From assembly GCA_021844425.1 (NCBI GenBank), contig JAKBTL010000082.1:37579-81625 (forward strand): 44,047 nucleotides of DNA. The letters are read 5' to 3'. This document shows positions 35,677 through 44,047 of this stretch, piece by piece. Both the position numbers and the translations under genes were made by a program. This stretch comes from Actinomycetes bacterium. Its GTDB lineage: Bacteria; Actinomycetota; Acidimicrobiia; Acidimicrobiales; RAAP-2. The stretch's first letter is position 1. Each line of letters opens with the position of its first letter. The notes below the pieces were generated by a model. That model was not told where the DNA came from. It saw only the letters and a program-made list of their open reading frames with translations, and ran no database searches.

Positions 35677-36744
35677 TCAGGGTACGGCAACGTCGGCTCG
35701 TCCGGTCTCGAGGTCGTCGTACGCGGCGGCGAACCTGCGGATCGTCGCCACGCACACGTCGGCACTCTGCAGCGAGCCGAACGACAGGGTGTGCAACCAG
35801 GTCGCGAGACCGAATGCCGGCGTCGCGCGGTAGCGGTCCCACGCCGAGGCCATCGACGGCGGCCGCACCCCCGCACGGCCGAGGGCGTCGAGGTAGGAGG
35901 CCAGAAGCTCGCGCTCGTGGCGGCGCCGGTCCCCGACCCCGAGCGCGCTCACGAGGAAGTAGCCCACGTCGTGGGACCAGTGGCCAAGACGAGCGAGCTG
36001 CCAGTCGAAGAACCCAGTGTTCCCATCGGCTGCGGCATAGGCATTGCCCGGGTGGGGATCGCCGTGGAGGACGGTACGGGGCCCCGAGGCCGCGATCGCG
36101 GCGCTGCGCCGGAACTGGCGAGACAGCGTGCCCGCCCTCAAGTCTCGGGGTAGGTACCGCTCGCCTCCAGAATGCTCGCCGGCAAGCCGCAGCCCGCGCG
36201 AGAGGCTGGCGACCGAGACCGCGCCCAGGACCGACCCGAGGCGCCAATACCCCAGGTGCGAGAGCGCCGCGGGGATCGGCCGCTCCCAATACGACGCGTG
36301 CAGCGCCGCGAGGCCGTGGAGCCCGCTTTGGACGGCGTCGACGGAGAGCGGCGTCCGCGCGTCGTGGGGTGCTCCACCTCGAGCGACCACGTCCTCGGTC
36401 ACCACCACGCAGGCGGCACGGCGCCGGTCCACGGCGCCAGCCAAGAACGCGGGGTGCTCGAGGGGGAAGCTCGTCCCGGCATCCGCGAGCCGCGCCTCGG
36501 TCGAAAGTGCCCCGAGGGCGAGCAGCGCCATCCGATGCAACGGCCTCCCGGGCCCCTTCACGAACACGGAGGACGGGCCGATCCCTCCGGCGAGCGACAG
36601 CGACACGCGTGCCGTGGCGTTCGTGCCCTCCGCCACGCCGCCGACCTGCAGGTCTTGGACCACGATCCCGGGGTACCGCCGGCTGAGGGCGGCGCTCATC
36701 CAGGCGGGGTCGAGGTCGGACCACCGACGCGGGACCGACAGCAC
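35677..36744 (-). CDS. APH-fold phosphotransferase family protein
   Basis: 355 residues. The kinase-like core has the Brenner motif VLHGDPHPGNAYA and the metal-binding FFDWQLARLGHWSHDVGYF, with ATP-lobe segments AEGTNATARVSLSLA and SVFVKGP. The pattern is that of aminoglycoside-phosphotransferase and CHK-type small-molecule kinases; the substrate is unknown. GTG 36744 is preferred, with GGGA upstream. It lies 62 bp downstream of ftsH on the same strand and may be co-transcribed. Confidence 0.82.
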   Translation of the reverse strand: MLSVPRRWSDLDPAWMSAALSRRYPGIVVQDLQVGGVAEGTNATARVSLSLAGGIGPSSVFVKGPGRPLHRMALLALGALSTEARLADAGTSFPLEHPAFLAGAVDRRRAACVVVTEDVVARGGAPHDARTPLSVDAVQSGLHGLAALHASYWERPIPAALSHLGYWRLGSVLGAVSVASLSRGLRLAGEHSGGERYLPRDLRAGTLSRQFRRSAAIAASGPRTVLHGDPHPGNAYAAADGNTGFFDWQLARLGHWSHDVGYFLVSALGVGDRRRHERELLASYLDALGRAGVRPPSMASAWDRYRATPAFGLATWLHTLSFGSLQSADVCVATIRRFAAAYDDLETGRADVAVP

Positions 36745-36806
36745 CGAGACATCCCGGCGCAAAGCGAGACGCCGCGTGCGAGGCGTCGGAGCGGGGGCCA
36801 GCGGTC

Positions 36807-38804
36807 TTATCCGCGCAGCTCTTGGTCGACCACCATCGACGTCACCGCCGGCGCGTCGGCCGGCGAGACGGCCCCTTTCCCCGCAGGCACCTTCACGGGC
36901 TCCAATCCCGGCGCGCTCGGCGGCGCCGACGGCTGGGGAACTCCGGCGATCCTGTAGACCTCGGAGCCGTCCACGGTCTCCTCGGAGAGCAGGAGGTCGG
37001 CGAGCTGGCGGAGCTGGGCTCGGTGCTGGCGCAGGATGTCCACCGCCCGCTGCTCGGCGTGCGACAGGAGCGAAGCCACCTCCTCGTCGATCTTGGCCTG
37101 GGTCTCCTCGGCGAAGGGTCGGCTCGACAGCCCGGGGCCGCCGCCGCCCAGGAAGACGGACCCTCCTTCGGGGTAGCCGATCGGGCCCAGCTCCTTGGAC
37201 AGGCCGAACTCGCGCACCATCTTGATGGCGAGATCGGTCGCGGACGCGAGATCGTTCGCCGCGCCCGTCGAGCCTTGGCCCAGCTCCACGAGCTCCGCCG
37301 CGCGCCCGCCGAGGCGCACCGCGAGGCTGTCGTAGAGATAGTCCTCTCCGTAGAGATGGCGTTCGACCAGCGGGAGCTGCTGGGTCACCCCGAGCGCCTG
37401 GCCTGCCGGCAGGATCGTCACCTTGGACACCGGGTCGGCCTTCGGGCAGTACGCAGCGACAAGTGCGTGGCCGGACTCGTGCACCGCGACCGAGTGCTTC
37501 TCCTCGGGCAAGAGCACGTTCGAGCCCTCCCTGCGGCCGAGGAGCAGCCGGTCTCGGGCTTCGTCGAAGTCCGACGCCTCGAGCACCTCGCGGTTGTGGC
37601 GGACCGCGACGATCGCCGCCTCGTTGATCAGGTTCGCGAGGTCCGCGCCCGAGAAGCCCGGGGTGCCTCGCGCGACCACGTCGAGGTCGACGCTCGGAGC
37701 GAGCCGCTTGTCCCGTGCATGCACCCGGAGGATCGCCACGCGCTCTGCCAAGGTGGGCAGGGGGATGGTGACCTGGCGATCGAAACGCCCTGGCCGCAGA
37801 AGTGCGGGGTCGAGGACCTCTGGGCGGTTGGTCGCCGCCAGGACCACGATGCCTTCGGAGGGGTCGAACCCGTCCATCTCGGCGAGAAGCTGGTTCAGCG
37901 TCTGCTCGCGCTCGTCGTTGGCGACGATCGTCCCCGCGCCGCTCCGGCGCTGGCCGATCGCGTCGACCTCGTCGACGAAGATGATCGCCGGCGCCCGCTT
38001 GCGCGCCTCGGTGAACAGGTCCCGCACCCGCGCCGCGCCGACCCCGACGAACATCTCGACGAAGCTCGAACCGGTCACCGAGAAGAACGGCACGGAGGCT
38101 TCGCCCGCGACTGCCCGAGCGAGCAGCGTCTTGCCGGTCCCCGGAGGGCCGACCATGATGACGCCGCGGGGCGCGACGGCGCCGGCGCGCCGGTAGCGCT
38201 CGGGGTTCCGCAGGAACTCCACGACCTCGGCGATCTCCCGCTTGGCCCCTGTGTACCCCGCGACATCCGCGAAGGTGGTCGACGGGCGGTCTGAGTCGAA
38301 CATCTTCGCCCGGGACCGTCCCACCCCCATCGCGCCCTGGAGGCCGGCAGCACCGCGCCGCGAGAGCCGCACCCACAGGTAGCCGATGACGAGGAACGGG
38401 AGGAGGAGGATGACCCAGCTGAGCACCTCGTTGCCGAACGAGGTGGTCGACGCTGTCGCCTTGACCTGGACGCCTTCGGTCTCCAGCTTGTCGAGGAGCG
38501 GGGGCCCGGCGAGCGCCATCGGGATGACAGTGGTGTAGTGCTTGCCCGACTTCAAGACGCCCGAGGCAGTGCCGCTCGTCGTGATCGTGACCGTGCGGAC
38601 CTGCTTCGCGGAGACGTCCTTCACGAACTGGCTGTAGGTCAGTGTCACCGACGGTGCCGCGCGGGTCGCGGGAAGCACGAAGAACAGCGCGACGAACAGG
38701 ATCAGCGCGACGAGCCACAGCCAGTGCCGCCAGGGCGGCGGAGGCGGAGGAGCCGTCGGGGTCGGTTTGTCACCGGTGGGCGGCGGCGTCGCCTGCTTGC
38801 TCAT
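36807..38804 (-). CDS. ftsH: ATP-dependent zinc metalloprotease FtsH (canonical copy)
   Basis: 665 residues. A Pro-rich N terminus precedes the first helix ([15 protein letters not shown]), a periplasmic FtsH_ext domain (about 50-125) and a second helix. Then come [20 protein letters not shown], Walker [19 protein letters not shown] (about 221), Walker [15 protein letters not shown], the second region of homology in [16 protein letters not shown], and [11 protein letters not shown] (about 443) with [18 protein letters not shown]. All catalytic parts are intact. The ATG has GGAGGAG upstream. It handles quality control of membrane proteins. Confidence 0.95.
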   Translation of the reverse strand: MSKQATPPPTGDKPTPTAPPPPPPWRHWLWLVALILFVALFFVLPATRAAPSVTLTYSQFVKDVSAKQVRTVTITTSGTASGVLKSGKHYTTVIPMALAGPPLLDKLETEGVQVKATASTTSFGNEVLSWVILLLPFLVIGYLWVRLSRRGAAGLQGAMGVGRSRAKMFDSDRPSTTFADVAGYTGAKREIAEVVEFLRNPERYRRAGAVAPRGVIMVGPPGTGKTLLARAVAGEASVPFFSVTGSSFVEMFVGVGAARVRDLFTEARKRAPAIIFVDEVDAIGQRRSGAGTIVANDEREQTLNQLLAEMDGFDPSEGIVVLAATNRPEVLDPALLRPGRFDRQVTIPLPTLAERVAILRVHARDKRLAPSVDLDVVARGTPGFSGADLANLINEAAIVAVRHNREVLEASDFDEARDRLLLGRREGSNVLLPEEKHSVAVHESGHALVAAYCPKADPVSKVTILPAGQALGVTQQLPLVERHLYGEDYLYDSLAVRLGGRAAELVELGQGSTGAANDLASATDLAIKMVREFGLSKELGPIGYPEGGSVFLGGGGPGLSSRPFAEETQAKIDEEVASLLSHAEQRAVDILRQHRAQLRQLADLLLSEETVDGSEVYRIAGVPQPSAPPSAPGLEPVKVPAGKGAVSPADAPAVTSMVVDQELRG

Positions 38805-38864
38805 CCCGCGCTCTCTCCTCCCTCACCTGATCGGCGGTCGGGAACTACGAGGCTACCGCTCCTC

Positions 38865-40160
38865 TCATCTGCTGCCGTCGCCGGGTGCTGGCAGGTCCTT
38901 GGGAGCCCCGAGCTCTCTGCGCACGTCCCGGACGACGGCCTGCCCGGCGGCAGCGGCGGGGATCGCGATCAGCCCGGTCGTGAACGCGCCGAAGATGCCC
39001 CCCACCCAGCTTCCGATCCCCGCCCCCACGATCACTGCGACGAAGACGAGCAACGGATTGACTCTGACGGTCCGGCTCATGATCACCGGGTTCATGAAGC
39101 GGTTCTCGATCTGCCAGTAGGCGAGGAGCACGATTGCCGACGCGATCCCCGCGGCGAGCGAGTGCGTGAACGCGAAGAGGACCGCGGGGACGATGGCGAG
39201 CGCTCCCCCGACCTCGGGAAGGAAGTCGGCCAACGCGAACCACAGCGCCCACAAGAGCGCATAGGGCACCGAGAGGACGACGAACGTCACCAGGACGACG
39301 ACGCCCCCGATGCACGAGGTCACCAGGTTGCCGAGCATGAACCCCGACACCGACCTCATGATCTCGGCGCCCAGCCGGCGCCACCGAGCCGCGGACGCGG
39401 GCGGCTGCGTGCCGAGGAGGGCCGTCCGCATCTTCGGTGCCTCGAGGAGGAGCAAGAGCACCATCACGAACATCACGACGAGCGAGCCGATGGCGGAGAT
39501 CGCACCCTTTCCCGCAGAGATCACCGGCTTCGAGAAGCTCTCCGCGAAGCTGATGAGCTTCGGCGAGTTCTTCTCCACCCAGGACTCGATGTGGAACCGC
39601 AGCACGAGGTGGCCGATCCACCCGTGGCCCTCCTCGGCGTCCTTCACGTATCTCGGCAGCGCGTGCGCGAAGTGGGTGAGGCCTTTCACGAGCGGATAGC
39701 CGAACGCGAACCCGAGCGCGCCGAAGACGACGAGGGCCGCCACCGTGACGACGGCCACGGCCAGGCCGCGCCTGCGCAGGCCGTGCCGCTGCAGCGCGAC
39801 GACCAGGGGATCGAGGAGAAGCGCGATGAACCCGCTCACGATCATGACCAGGACGATGTCGCGGAGCCGGTAGAGGACCTCGCCGAGCAGGTAGACGCCG
39901 GCCACGACGCCGACGGCGGCGAAGATCGTGCCGTAAGGGACGCGGTCCCAGGCGAGAGCATGGCGCACCCCCGATCGTCCGGCGCGCTCGGAGACGGCGC
40001 CATCGCCGGTCCCGTCCGCCGTCCCGCTCTCCGCTCTCGGCGCTTCGCCCTCCGCTCCTCCCCCGGCGAGACCGGTGGGCTCGCGAGCCTTCGGAGAGCC
40101 GACCGCGGTCACGGTGCGGCGCTGCGCGTCGTCCTCCTCGCCGTACTCACGACCCGTCAT
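38865..40160 (-). CDS. AI-2E family transporter (PerM-like)
   Basis: 431 residues. A disordered, Glu/Gly-rich N terminus (about 1-70) is followed by the eight-helix AI-2E core: VPYGTIFAAVGVVAGVYLLG, IVLVMIVSGFIALLLDPLV, the soluble segment with KGLTHFAHALPRYVKDAEEG, and VSGFMLGNLVTSCIGGVVVL, VPYALLWALWFALADFLPEV, GGALAIVPAVLFAFTHS. Members export signals or ions, and some are Na+/H+ antiporters; the substrate is unknown. The ATG overlaps the TGA of a decayed gene upstream (ATGA), which suggests that the two once formed an operon. GGAGG is only one base from this ATG. Confidence 0.88.
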   Translation of the reverse strand: MTGREYGEEDDAQRRTVTAVGSPKAREPTGLAGGGAEGEAPRAESGTADGTGDGAVSERAGRSGVRHALAWDRVPYGTIFAAVGVVAGVYLLGEVLYRLRDIVLVMIVSGFIALLLDPLVVALQRHGLRRRGLAVAVVTVAALVVFGALGFAFGYPLVKGLTHFAHALPRYVKDAEEGHGWIGHLVLRFHIESWVEKNSPKLISFAESFSKPVISAGKGAISAIGSLVVMFVMVLLLLLEAPKMRTALLGTQPPASAARWRRLGAEIMRSVSGFMLGNLVTSCIGGVVVLVTFVVLSVPYALLWALWFALADFLPEVGGALAIVPAVLFAFTHSLAAGIASAIVLLAYWQIENRFMNPVIMSRTVRVNPLLVFVAVIVGAGIGSWVGGIFGAFTTGLIAIPAAAAGQAVVRDVRRELGAPKDLPAPGDGSR

Positions 40161-40560
40161 GCCTCCAGTTCCCGGTTCCCTGCTCGCCGATCGTACGTCT
40201 CGTCCAGGCGCACTGGGGGGATAGGAGCGTTCAGGGCAGATGCCGGCGCCGGGCCGGTGTCAGCCTCGAGCCGTGCGCGCAGGCGAGCCAGGGCGGCGAG
40301 CACCGGGGCCCCGAGCTATCCCACCATGACGGCGTTGCCCACCGCTCTGAACGCGTCGTCGACGAACGAGGTGACGACGTAGTGGCGAGCGAAGTGACCG
40401 AGCGCGGTGGCGACCGCCATCCCCGGATGGAAACCGAGCCCGGGCGACTCCTGGAAGTAGGTCCAGTTCCAGACGTCCATGACTGCGCCGTAGCGGTACC
40501 GAGCACCGCCGCTGCCAAGGCGAGCACCTCGACGTCTCGGCGCGTCGGACGACCCCGACC
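40157..40560 (-). pseudogene. Decayed ECF-transporter S component
   Basis: Read leftward, RRDVEVLALAAAVLG continues, after a one-base deletion near 40498, as RYGAVMDVWNWTYFQESPGL, then LGHFARHYVVTSFVDDAFRA and VGNAVMVG, an in-frame TAG at 40316-40318, and LGAPVLAALARLRARLEADTG to a TGA at 40157-40159. This matches the C-terminal part of ECF-type vitamin/cofactor uptake S subunits. The frame resumes after the stop and ends by overlapping the AI-2E start. The N-terminal part is only vaguely recognisable upstream (hydrophobic stretches to about 40800). No EcfA or EcfT gene is present. Confidence 0.75.
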
Positions 40561-40889
40561 GAGGGGATCGCCCTGCAACGCCCGTCGGTCGAAAGGAAAA
40601 GGGAAAGGAACAGCGCCCCGTAGTCCTGCCCCGACGGAAGACACTGCGAGTAGTGGCTCGGCACATGGTCGACCTCGCAGACGGCGACGCCCGCGGCCAC
40701 CATCAGGAGCGCTGCCGCGCTCGCGCGCGGGCCCACCGAGAATGCGCGAACGGCAACGGCGACTGCGAAGACGACGACCTGCGCGGCGTTGCATCTGCCG
40801 ATCCTCTCCGAGGTGCTCTCGCCCCGTCGTCGGGGCCCGTCGGTTCGACGGGGTGGCTGGGCGTGTGCGACGGCCCGGCGGCTCTGCGC
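40561..40889. other. 329-bp region, probable eroded 5' part of the ECF S gene
   Basis: No intact gene. A minus-strand stretch at about 40650-40790 translates to hydrophobic segments such as VVVFAVAVAVRAF and SAAALLMVAAGVAV, in a different frame from the recognisable C-terminal part. I cannot assign them firmly. Confidence 0.4.
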
Positions 40890-43376
40890 CTAGAGATCGG
40901 CCCCCATGACGTCGATGGTTGTCTGGGTGATGGCGAGCGGGCCACCCAGGATCGTGAAGTGGGTGACCCGCGCGCCGCCGATGCCCGTCGCCCCCGCTGT
41001 GTGGAGGAAGGCGGCCAGAGCAGTCCCGACGATCGTCGGGCCGACCGTCAGGACGAGCGGCTCCGGACCCGCGACCGACGGGCCGTCCGCTGCGACCACC
41101 GCCCCGGCCAGCCCGTCGGTGAAGCCATTCCCCTGTGCGACGGTGAGCGATCCCGTGCCCGCCCATCCGAGGCCGCCGCTCGCTCCCGCCGTCTCGAACC
41201 CGGCGAGCTCGACCGACGTGCCCGAGTAGGTCTGTCCGGCGACCCGAAGCACCGAGACCCCAAGGCCTTCGAGCGAGGTCACCACGGCGTTCGAGACCGC
41301 CAATGGTCCCCCGATCACGATCACCTGGCGGATGCCAAGCGTCTCGATCGCCGACGTCGCCTCCGGGGAGAGGGTCGCAGGTGTGGTGAGGAGGATCGGG
41401 AACCGTTCGGCGTAGGCCATGGCACTCGCCGCTTGCGCGTCCTGGAAGCCCTTCCCCGTGGCCACGACCGCGGTCGGCAACGCCGCCGTGCTCGAGGGCG
41501 CGACGGAGGCGATCCCGGCCGTCGCGTTGTCCCTCCCTTCCCCGCCGGAGCTGTTCGTCCCTGCGTAGGCGCCTGGGAACGCGGCCTCACCCACCTGTGT
41601 CGCCGGTGCGGTCTCGGCGATCTTCGCGGCGGTGCCGTACGGGGTAGTGCCGGCGACCCGGGTCACCTCGATGTCCACGGGGCCTGGGAGCGCGGCCGCT
41701 CCGCCGCAGGCGTCGGCCGGGGTGGACTTCAGCAGGTCGACCACCGCTGTCGTGACTGCGAGCGGGCCGCCCACCACGTAGACCCTGGTGATGCCCTCCG
41801 CACCGATCGCGCCGAGCGCCGCAGGAGACAGGGCGTCAGAGGGCGTGAGAAGCGTGCCCGTGCCGAGATCCCGTGCCAGGTACGCGCTCGCGAGCGCGTC
41901 GGGGTAGGTCGTGTCGGTGGCGAGGACGACGGGCCGTGTGCCTGTGGTGCCGGGGCACTGGCCTGCGGTCGCCGGGAACTGGTGCTCGAGCTCGGCAGCC
42001 GCGGTCGCATCGCTTGTCGCGCCGAAGATGCGGGTGCTCCCAGGCCCCACGACGACGAACGTGGACGCATCCGCCGGCGCGCTCGTCCCGTCGGTGGTCG
42101 TGACCGTCACATGGACGACGCCGGGCGGCTCGGCCGGGGTCGTGACGGTGATCACGCCGTCAGAGCTGCTTGTCACCGTCGCCGCGTATGTCCCGAAGTC
42201 CACGGCCTCGAGCAGTGTCGGCACGATGTATGTGCCCTGGATCGTCACGCTTGTCCCACCGCTCGAGCTTCCCTGCGAAGGGTTCACGGACGTCACGGTC
42301 GGCAGGGGCGTGCCGTAGTAGTCGGTGAAATTGCCTGTTGTCGACGACGTCGGCGCGCCCGGGTAGGCGATGACGACTGTCGCTGTGTTGGTCATGTAGA
42401 CGCTCGAAAGGGAAGCGACTGTCATGTTCGTGCCTGTGACCAGCAAGTGTGTGAACCGCGTCGAGCCGAAGTCCGCCAGTGTCGTGAACTTCCCGCTCGC
42501 GACTGTGAGCGGGCGTTCCGTGATCCACTCGGCCGTTGTCTGGGGCCCCGCTGTGTAGCGGACTGTCGCTGTCTCGGCGCGCCACCCTTGCGTCACGTCC
42601 TCGATCTCGATCTGCCACAGCCCGATCGCACGCTCCTTGATGAACGCTTCCATCGTGTCGCCCGGGTGGACCACCGCGTCGACGTAGAACGGCGCTGTGG
42701 GAAGGAGCTCGACCCACGCGAAGTAGTGCACCGTGCCGCCGCTGACTGTGACTGTCGTACCCGTCTGTATCAGCCTTGTCGTCCCCACGCCGCCGATGCC
42801 GATCCATGTGGAGACGTTCCCTGGCCCGGCCGTCGCCGTCACCGACGGCACGTGCCAATACCCCGCTACCGCGCTGAACACGGTCCCGGCCACCGCACCT
42901 GTTCCGGCGGACGCCGAGCCTGTGTCGACTTGCCCCGCCCAGTTCAACGAGGCCGTCGGCGCGCCGTGAGCGGTCGCGCCGACGTGCTTCCTCCCAGGAT
43001 CGGTCGGCGTCGCGGTCGGCGTCGCGGTCGGCGTCGCGGTCGGCGTCGCGGTCGGCGAACGATGACCGGTCGGCGTCCTGCCCGGCGCCCGAGAACCGGT
43101 CGACCACGCGGGCAGATCCGGCCCCCGGCCGGCAAGGGGATGCTCGACCGAGCGCAGCGGCAGGACCTGCCGCACGCGCTGGAGCGCGAAGGTCGCGCCC
43201 ATCCTTCGCGCCGCCGGTCCTCGAGCTCGAGAGGACAGCAGCGCTCGGGTGGAACCCGGCTGCAGCGCACTCGCGGATGCGACCGAGAGGTTGGCCTGCA
43301 CGACGACCGCGCCCGACAGGACAAGCGCGGCGGACCCGGCGAGCGCGCTCACCTTGCGAATGCCGTGAAGTCGCAT
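40890..43376 (-). CDS. Secreted G1 glutamic peptidase fused to IPT and three CWB2 cell-wall-binding repeats
   Basis: 828 residues. A signal peptide (MRLHGIRKVSALAGSAALVL) is followed by a low-complexity region with a (TPTA)n linker. A G1 (eqolisin) peptidase domain (about 140-330) shows LNWAGQV, YWHVPSVTA, STWIGIGG, LIQTGTTVTV with the candidate catalytic Gln (about 203) and HYFAWVELLP with the candidate Glu (about 221). An IPT/TIG domain (about 360-440: VNPSQGSSSGGTSVTI) follows. The rest (443-828) is three CWB2 repeats, each with VYVVGGPLAV-like turns. ATG 43376 has GAGGAG at 8 bases. It is likely a cell-wall-attached protease active at low pH. Confidence 0.85.
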   Translation of the reverse strand: MRLHGIRKVSALAGSAALVLSGAVVVQANLSVASASALQPGSTRALLSSRARGPAARRMGATFALQRVRQVLPLRSVEHPLAGRGPDLPAWSTGSRAPGRTPTGHRSPTATPTATPTATPTATPTDPGRKHVGATAHGAPTASLNWAGQVDTGSASAGTGAVAGTVFSAVAGYWHVPSVTATAGPGNVSTWIGIGGVGTTRLIQTGTTVTVSGGTVHYFAWVELLPTAPFYVDAVVHPGDTMEAFIKERAIGLWQIEIEDVTQGWRAETATVRYTAGPQTTAEWITERPLTVASGKFTTLADFGSTRFTHLLVTGTNMTVASLSSVYMTNTATVVIAYPGAPTSSTTGNFTDYYGTPLPTVTSVNPSQGSSSGGTSVTIQGTYIVPTLLEAVDFGTYAATVTSSSDGVITVTTPAEPPGVVHVTVTTTDGTSAPADASTFVVVGPGSTRIFGATSDATAAAELEHQFPATAGQCPGTTGTRPVVLATDTTYPDALASAYLARDLGTGTLLTPSDALSPAALGAIGAEGITRVYVVGGPLAVTTAVVDLLKSTPADACGGAAALPGPVDIEVTRVAGTTPYGTAAKIAETAPATQVGEAAFPGAYAGTNSSGGEGRDNATAGIASVAPSSTAALPTAVVATGKGFQDAQAASAMAYAERFPILLTTPATLSPEATSAIETLGIRQVIVIGGPLAVSNAVVTSLEGLGVSVLRVAGQTYSGTSVELAGFETAGASGGLGWAGTGSLTVAQGNGFTDGLAGAVVAADGPSVAGPEPLVLTVGPTIVGTALAAFLHTAGATGIGGARVTHFTILGGPLAITQTTIDVMGADL
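43002..43057. repeat. 12-bp coding repeat for the Thr/Pro linker
   Basis: GGTCGGCGTCGC occurs four times in tandem (43002-43049) plus a partial copy. It encodes the TPTA-type linker between the signal peptide region and the peptidase domain. Being in-frame, it can change length without a frameshift. Confidence 0.9.
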
Positions 43377-43567
43377 GACCGGTCTCCTCGTCCTGAGAGC
43401 GACGTGGCGGAGGGCTCCGCCCTCCCCGACTGCTATGTGGTCGATCAGTCTGCTCCGGGCACAGTCTGCTCCAGGTTCGAGGCTCAGCTCCACCCGGTCG
43501 GGCCTCGCCTCCACCAGGCCGGACAGACGACCTGCCGGTCCGATCCGTACGCGGCAGTACGGGGCGG
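43377..43567. other. 191-bp upstream region of the peptidase gene
   Basis: It contains the ribosome-binding site GAGGAG of the peptidase gene and no other gene. The open frame that extends the peptidase N terminus through it looks non-coding. Confidence 0.5.
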
Positions 43568-43850
43568 TCACGCCCAGCCGAACACCTCGGCCAGGTCCCA
43601 CTCGCCCGCGATCGACGAGACGATGGCCCCGATGAGCGCCGCGCCGAGCATGCCCAGGCAGGACAGCACGGTGCCCATCGCGTGGCCCAAGTATGGGGTG
43701 AAGGCGTCGGCGATCTGGCCGACGGTCGCGAACGTCGCGCCGGGCCGGTGCGCGCCGGCGGTGACCGCGACGACGAACGCGAGCTCAGCCGCAGGCGGTG
43801 TCCGTATCCGCGCCGCCTGCCGTCTCGCCTTGGACAGACGAACCACACCG
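43568..43850 (-). pseudogene. Remnant of an NRAMP-family metal transporter
   Basis: The minus-strand frame contains ELAFVVAVTAGAHRPGATFA, TVGQIADAFTPYLGHAMGTV and LSCLGMLGAALIGAIVSSIA, then GEWDLAEVFGWA and a stop. This is an internal block of NRAMP-type Mn/Fe transporters, whose usual continuation beyond GW is absent. The N-terminal helices are missing or scrambled: the frame upstream of about 43850 is Arg/Pro-rich and unlike the family. A full NRAMP is about 400-450 residues, so this is a fragment and probably not functional. Confidence 0.6.
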
Positions 43851-44047
43851 GCCGGAGTGGCCGGCGTTGGTGTACGGCGCCAGCCCAGATGTCTTGGATG
43901 CATGAGTCTCCGCCCATGCCCACTCGCTCGAAAGGCGGGTGTTGGTCGTGAAGGTACGCCCGCCGCCGAGGCTGCCCGGCGAGCCGCCAACGGCCTCCGG
44001 ATCCGTCCGCCCGGCACCGGCGCCACTCGAGCCTGGCTGACGCCCTT
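43851..44047. other. Terminal 197 bp without a recognisable gene
   Basis: I see nothing certain. It may hold the scrambled 5' part of the NRAMP remnant, or the gene may continue beyond the window. Confidence 0.3.

Noticed and set aside
36745..38718. Extension of the APH-fold protein to a 1013-codon frame
   Set aside because: The upstream part is a shadow of ftsH in another frame; the kinase domain starts near 36744.

Overview
The window is a GC-rich stretch (about 70% by eye) of an actinobacterial chromosome. Ergothioneine genes, an encapsulin with encapsulated ferritin, a DevR/DosR-type two-component system, many GTG starts, and 4-base stop/start overlaps all fit Actinomycetota. The mixture, including a putatively acid-active G1 glutamic peptidase with cell-wall-binding repeats, makes me think of the class Acidimicrobiia, but that placement is an inference. 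Gene density is high. I saw no tRNA, rRNA, CRISPR array, insertion sequence or phage gene.

Layout. 1-2288: egtB (cut by the window start) and egtD, translationally coupled. 2257-4188: a solitary b6-type cytochrome b, tail to tail with egtD. 4405-5617: encapsulin shell plus encapsulated-ferritin cargo. 5729-8264: a DUF2630-like small protein and Lon. 8427-10834: two unrecognised proteins and a sigma-70 factor. 10941-11080: seven 20-bp direct repeats in the divergent promoter region between the sigma gene and an FtsH paralogue (11145-13079). 13182-18804: a stress block with a DevR-like regulator, an antisense gene of unknown role, a DevS-like GAF histidine kinase, a universal stress protein (USP), and then a leftward operon hsp20 - GNAT acetyltransferase - HDAC-type deacetylase - second USP. 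19112-26014: a DinB-like protein, a GH3 lipoprotein, and a branched-chain-amino-acid-type ABC transporter (binding lipoprotein, fused LivHM, LivG, LivF). 26046-31076: a lipoprotein, a MarR regulator, a DHA2-type MFS exporter and a medium-chain acyl-CoA synthetase. 31293-34631: AlkB under a LexA-like box, a SixA-like phosphatase, an SDR with an unusual active site, and two small membrane proteins. 34997-40160: pdxH, an APH-fold kinase, the canonical FtsH, and an AI-2E-family permease. 40157-44047: a decayed ECF-transporter S component, an 828-residue secreted G1 peptidase/IPT/CWB2 protein, and an NRAMP remnant.

The most interesting assembly is the stress block. The regulator has the K-T-V-K-N recognition helix of mycobacterial DosR. 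The hsp20 operon pairs a lysine-acetyltransferase-like GNAT with an HDAC-like deacetylase and a USP, through overlapping reading frames. A DosR-box-like sequence lies 150 bp upstream of hsp20. From what is known in mycobacteria, where DosR, USPs and acyl-CoA synthetases are acetylation targets, I infer a locally encoded dormancy and reversible-acetylation module. This is a hypothesis and not shown by the sequence alone.

Other points of interest are the family of short intergenic tandem repeats, the LexA box on alkB, the YxxxR short-chain dehydrogenase, and two transporter genes in different stages of decay.
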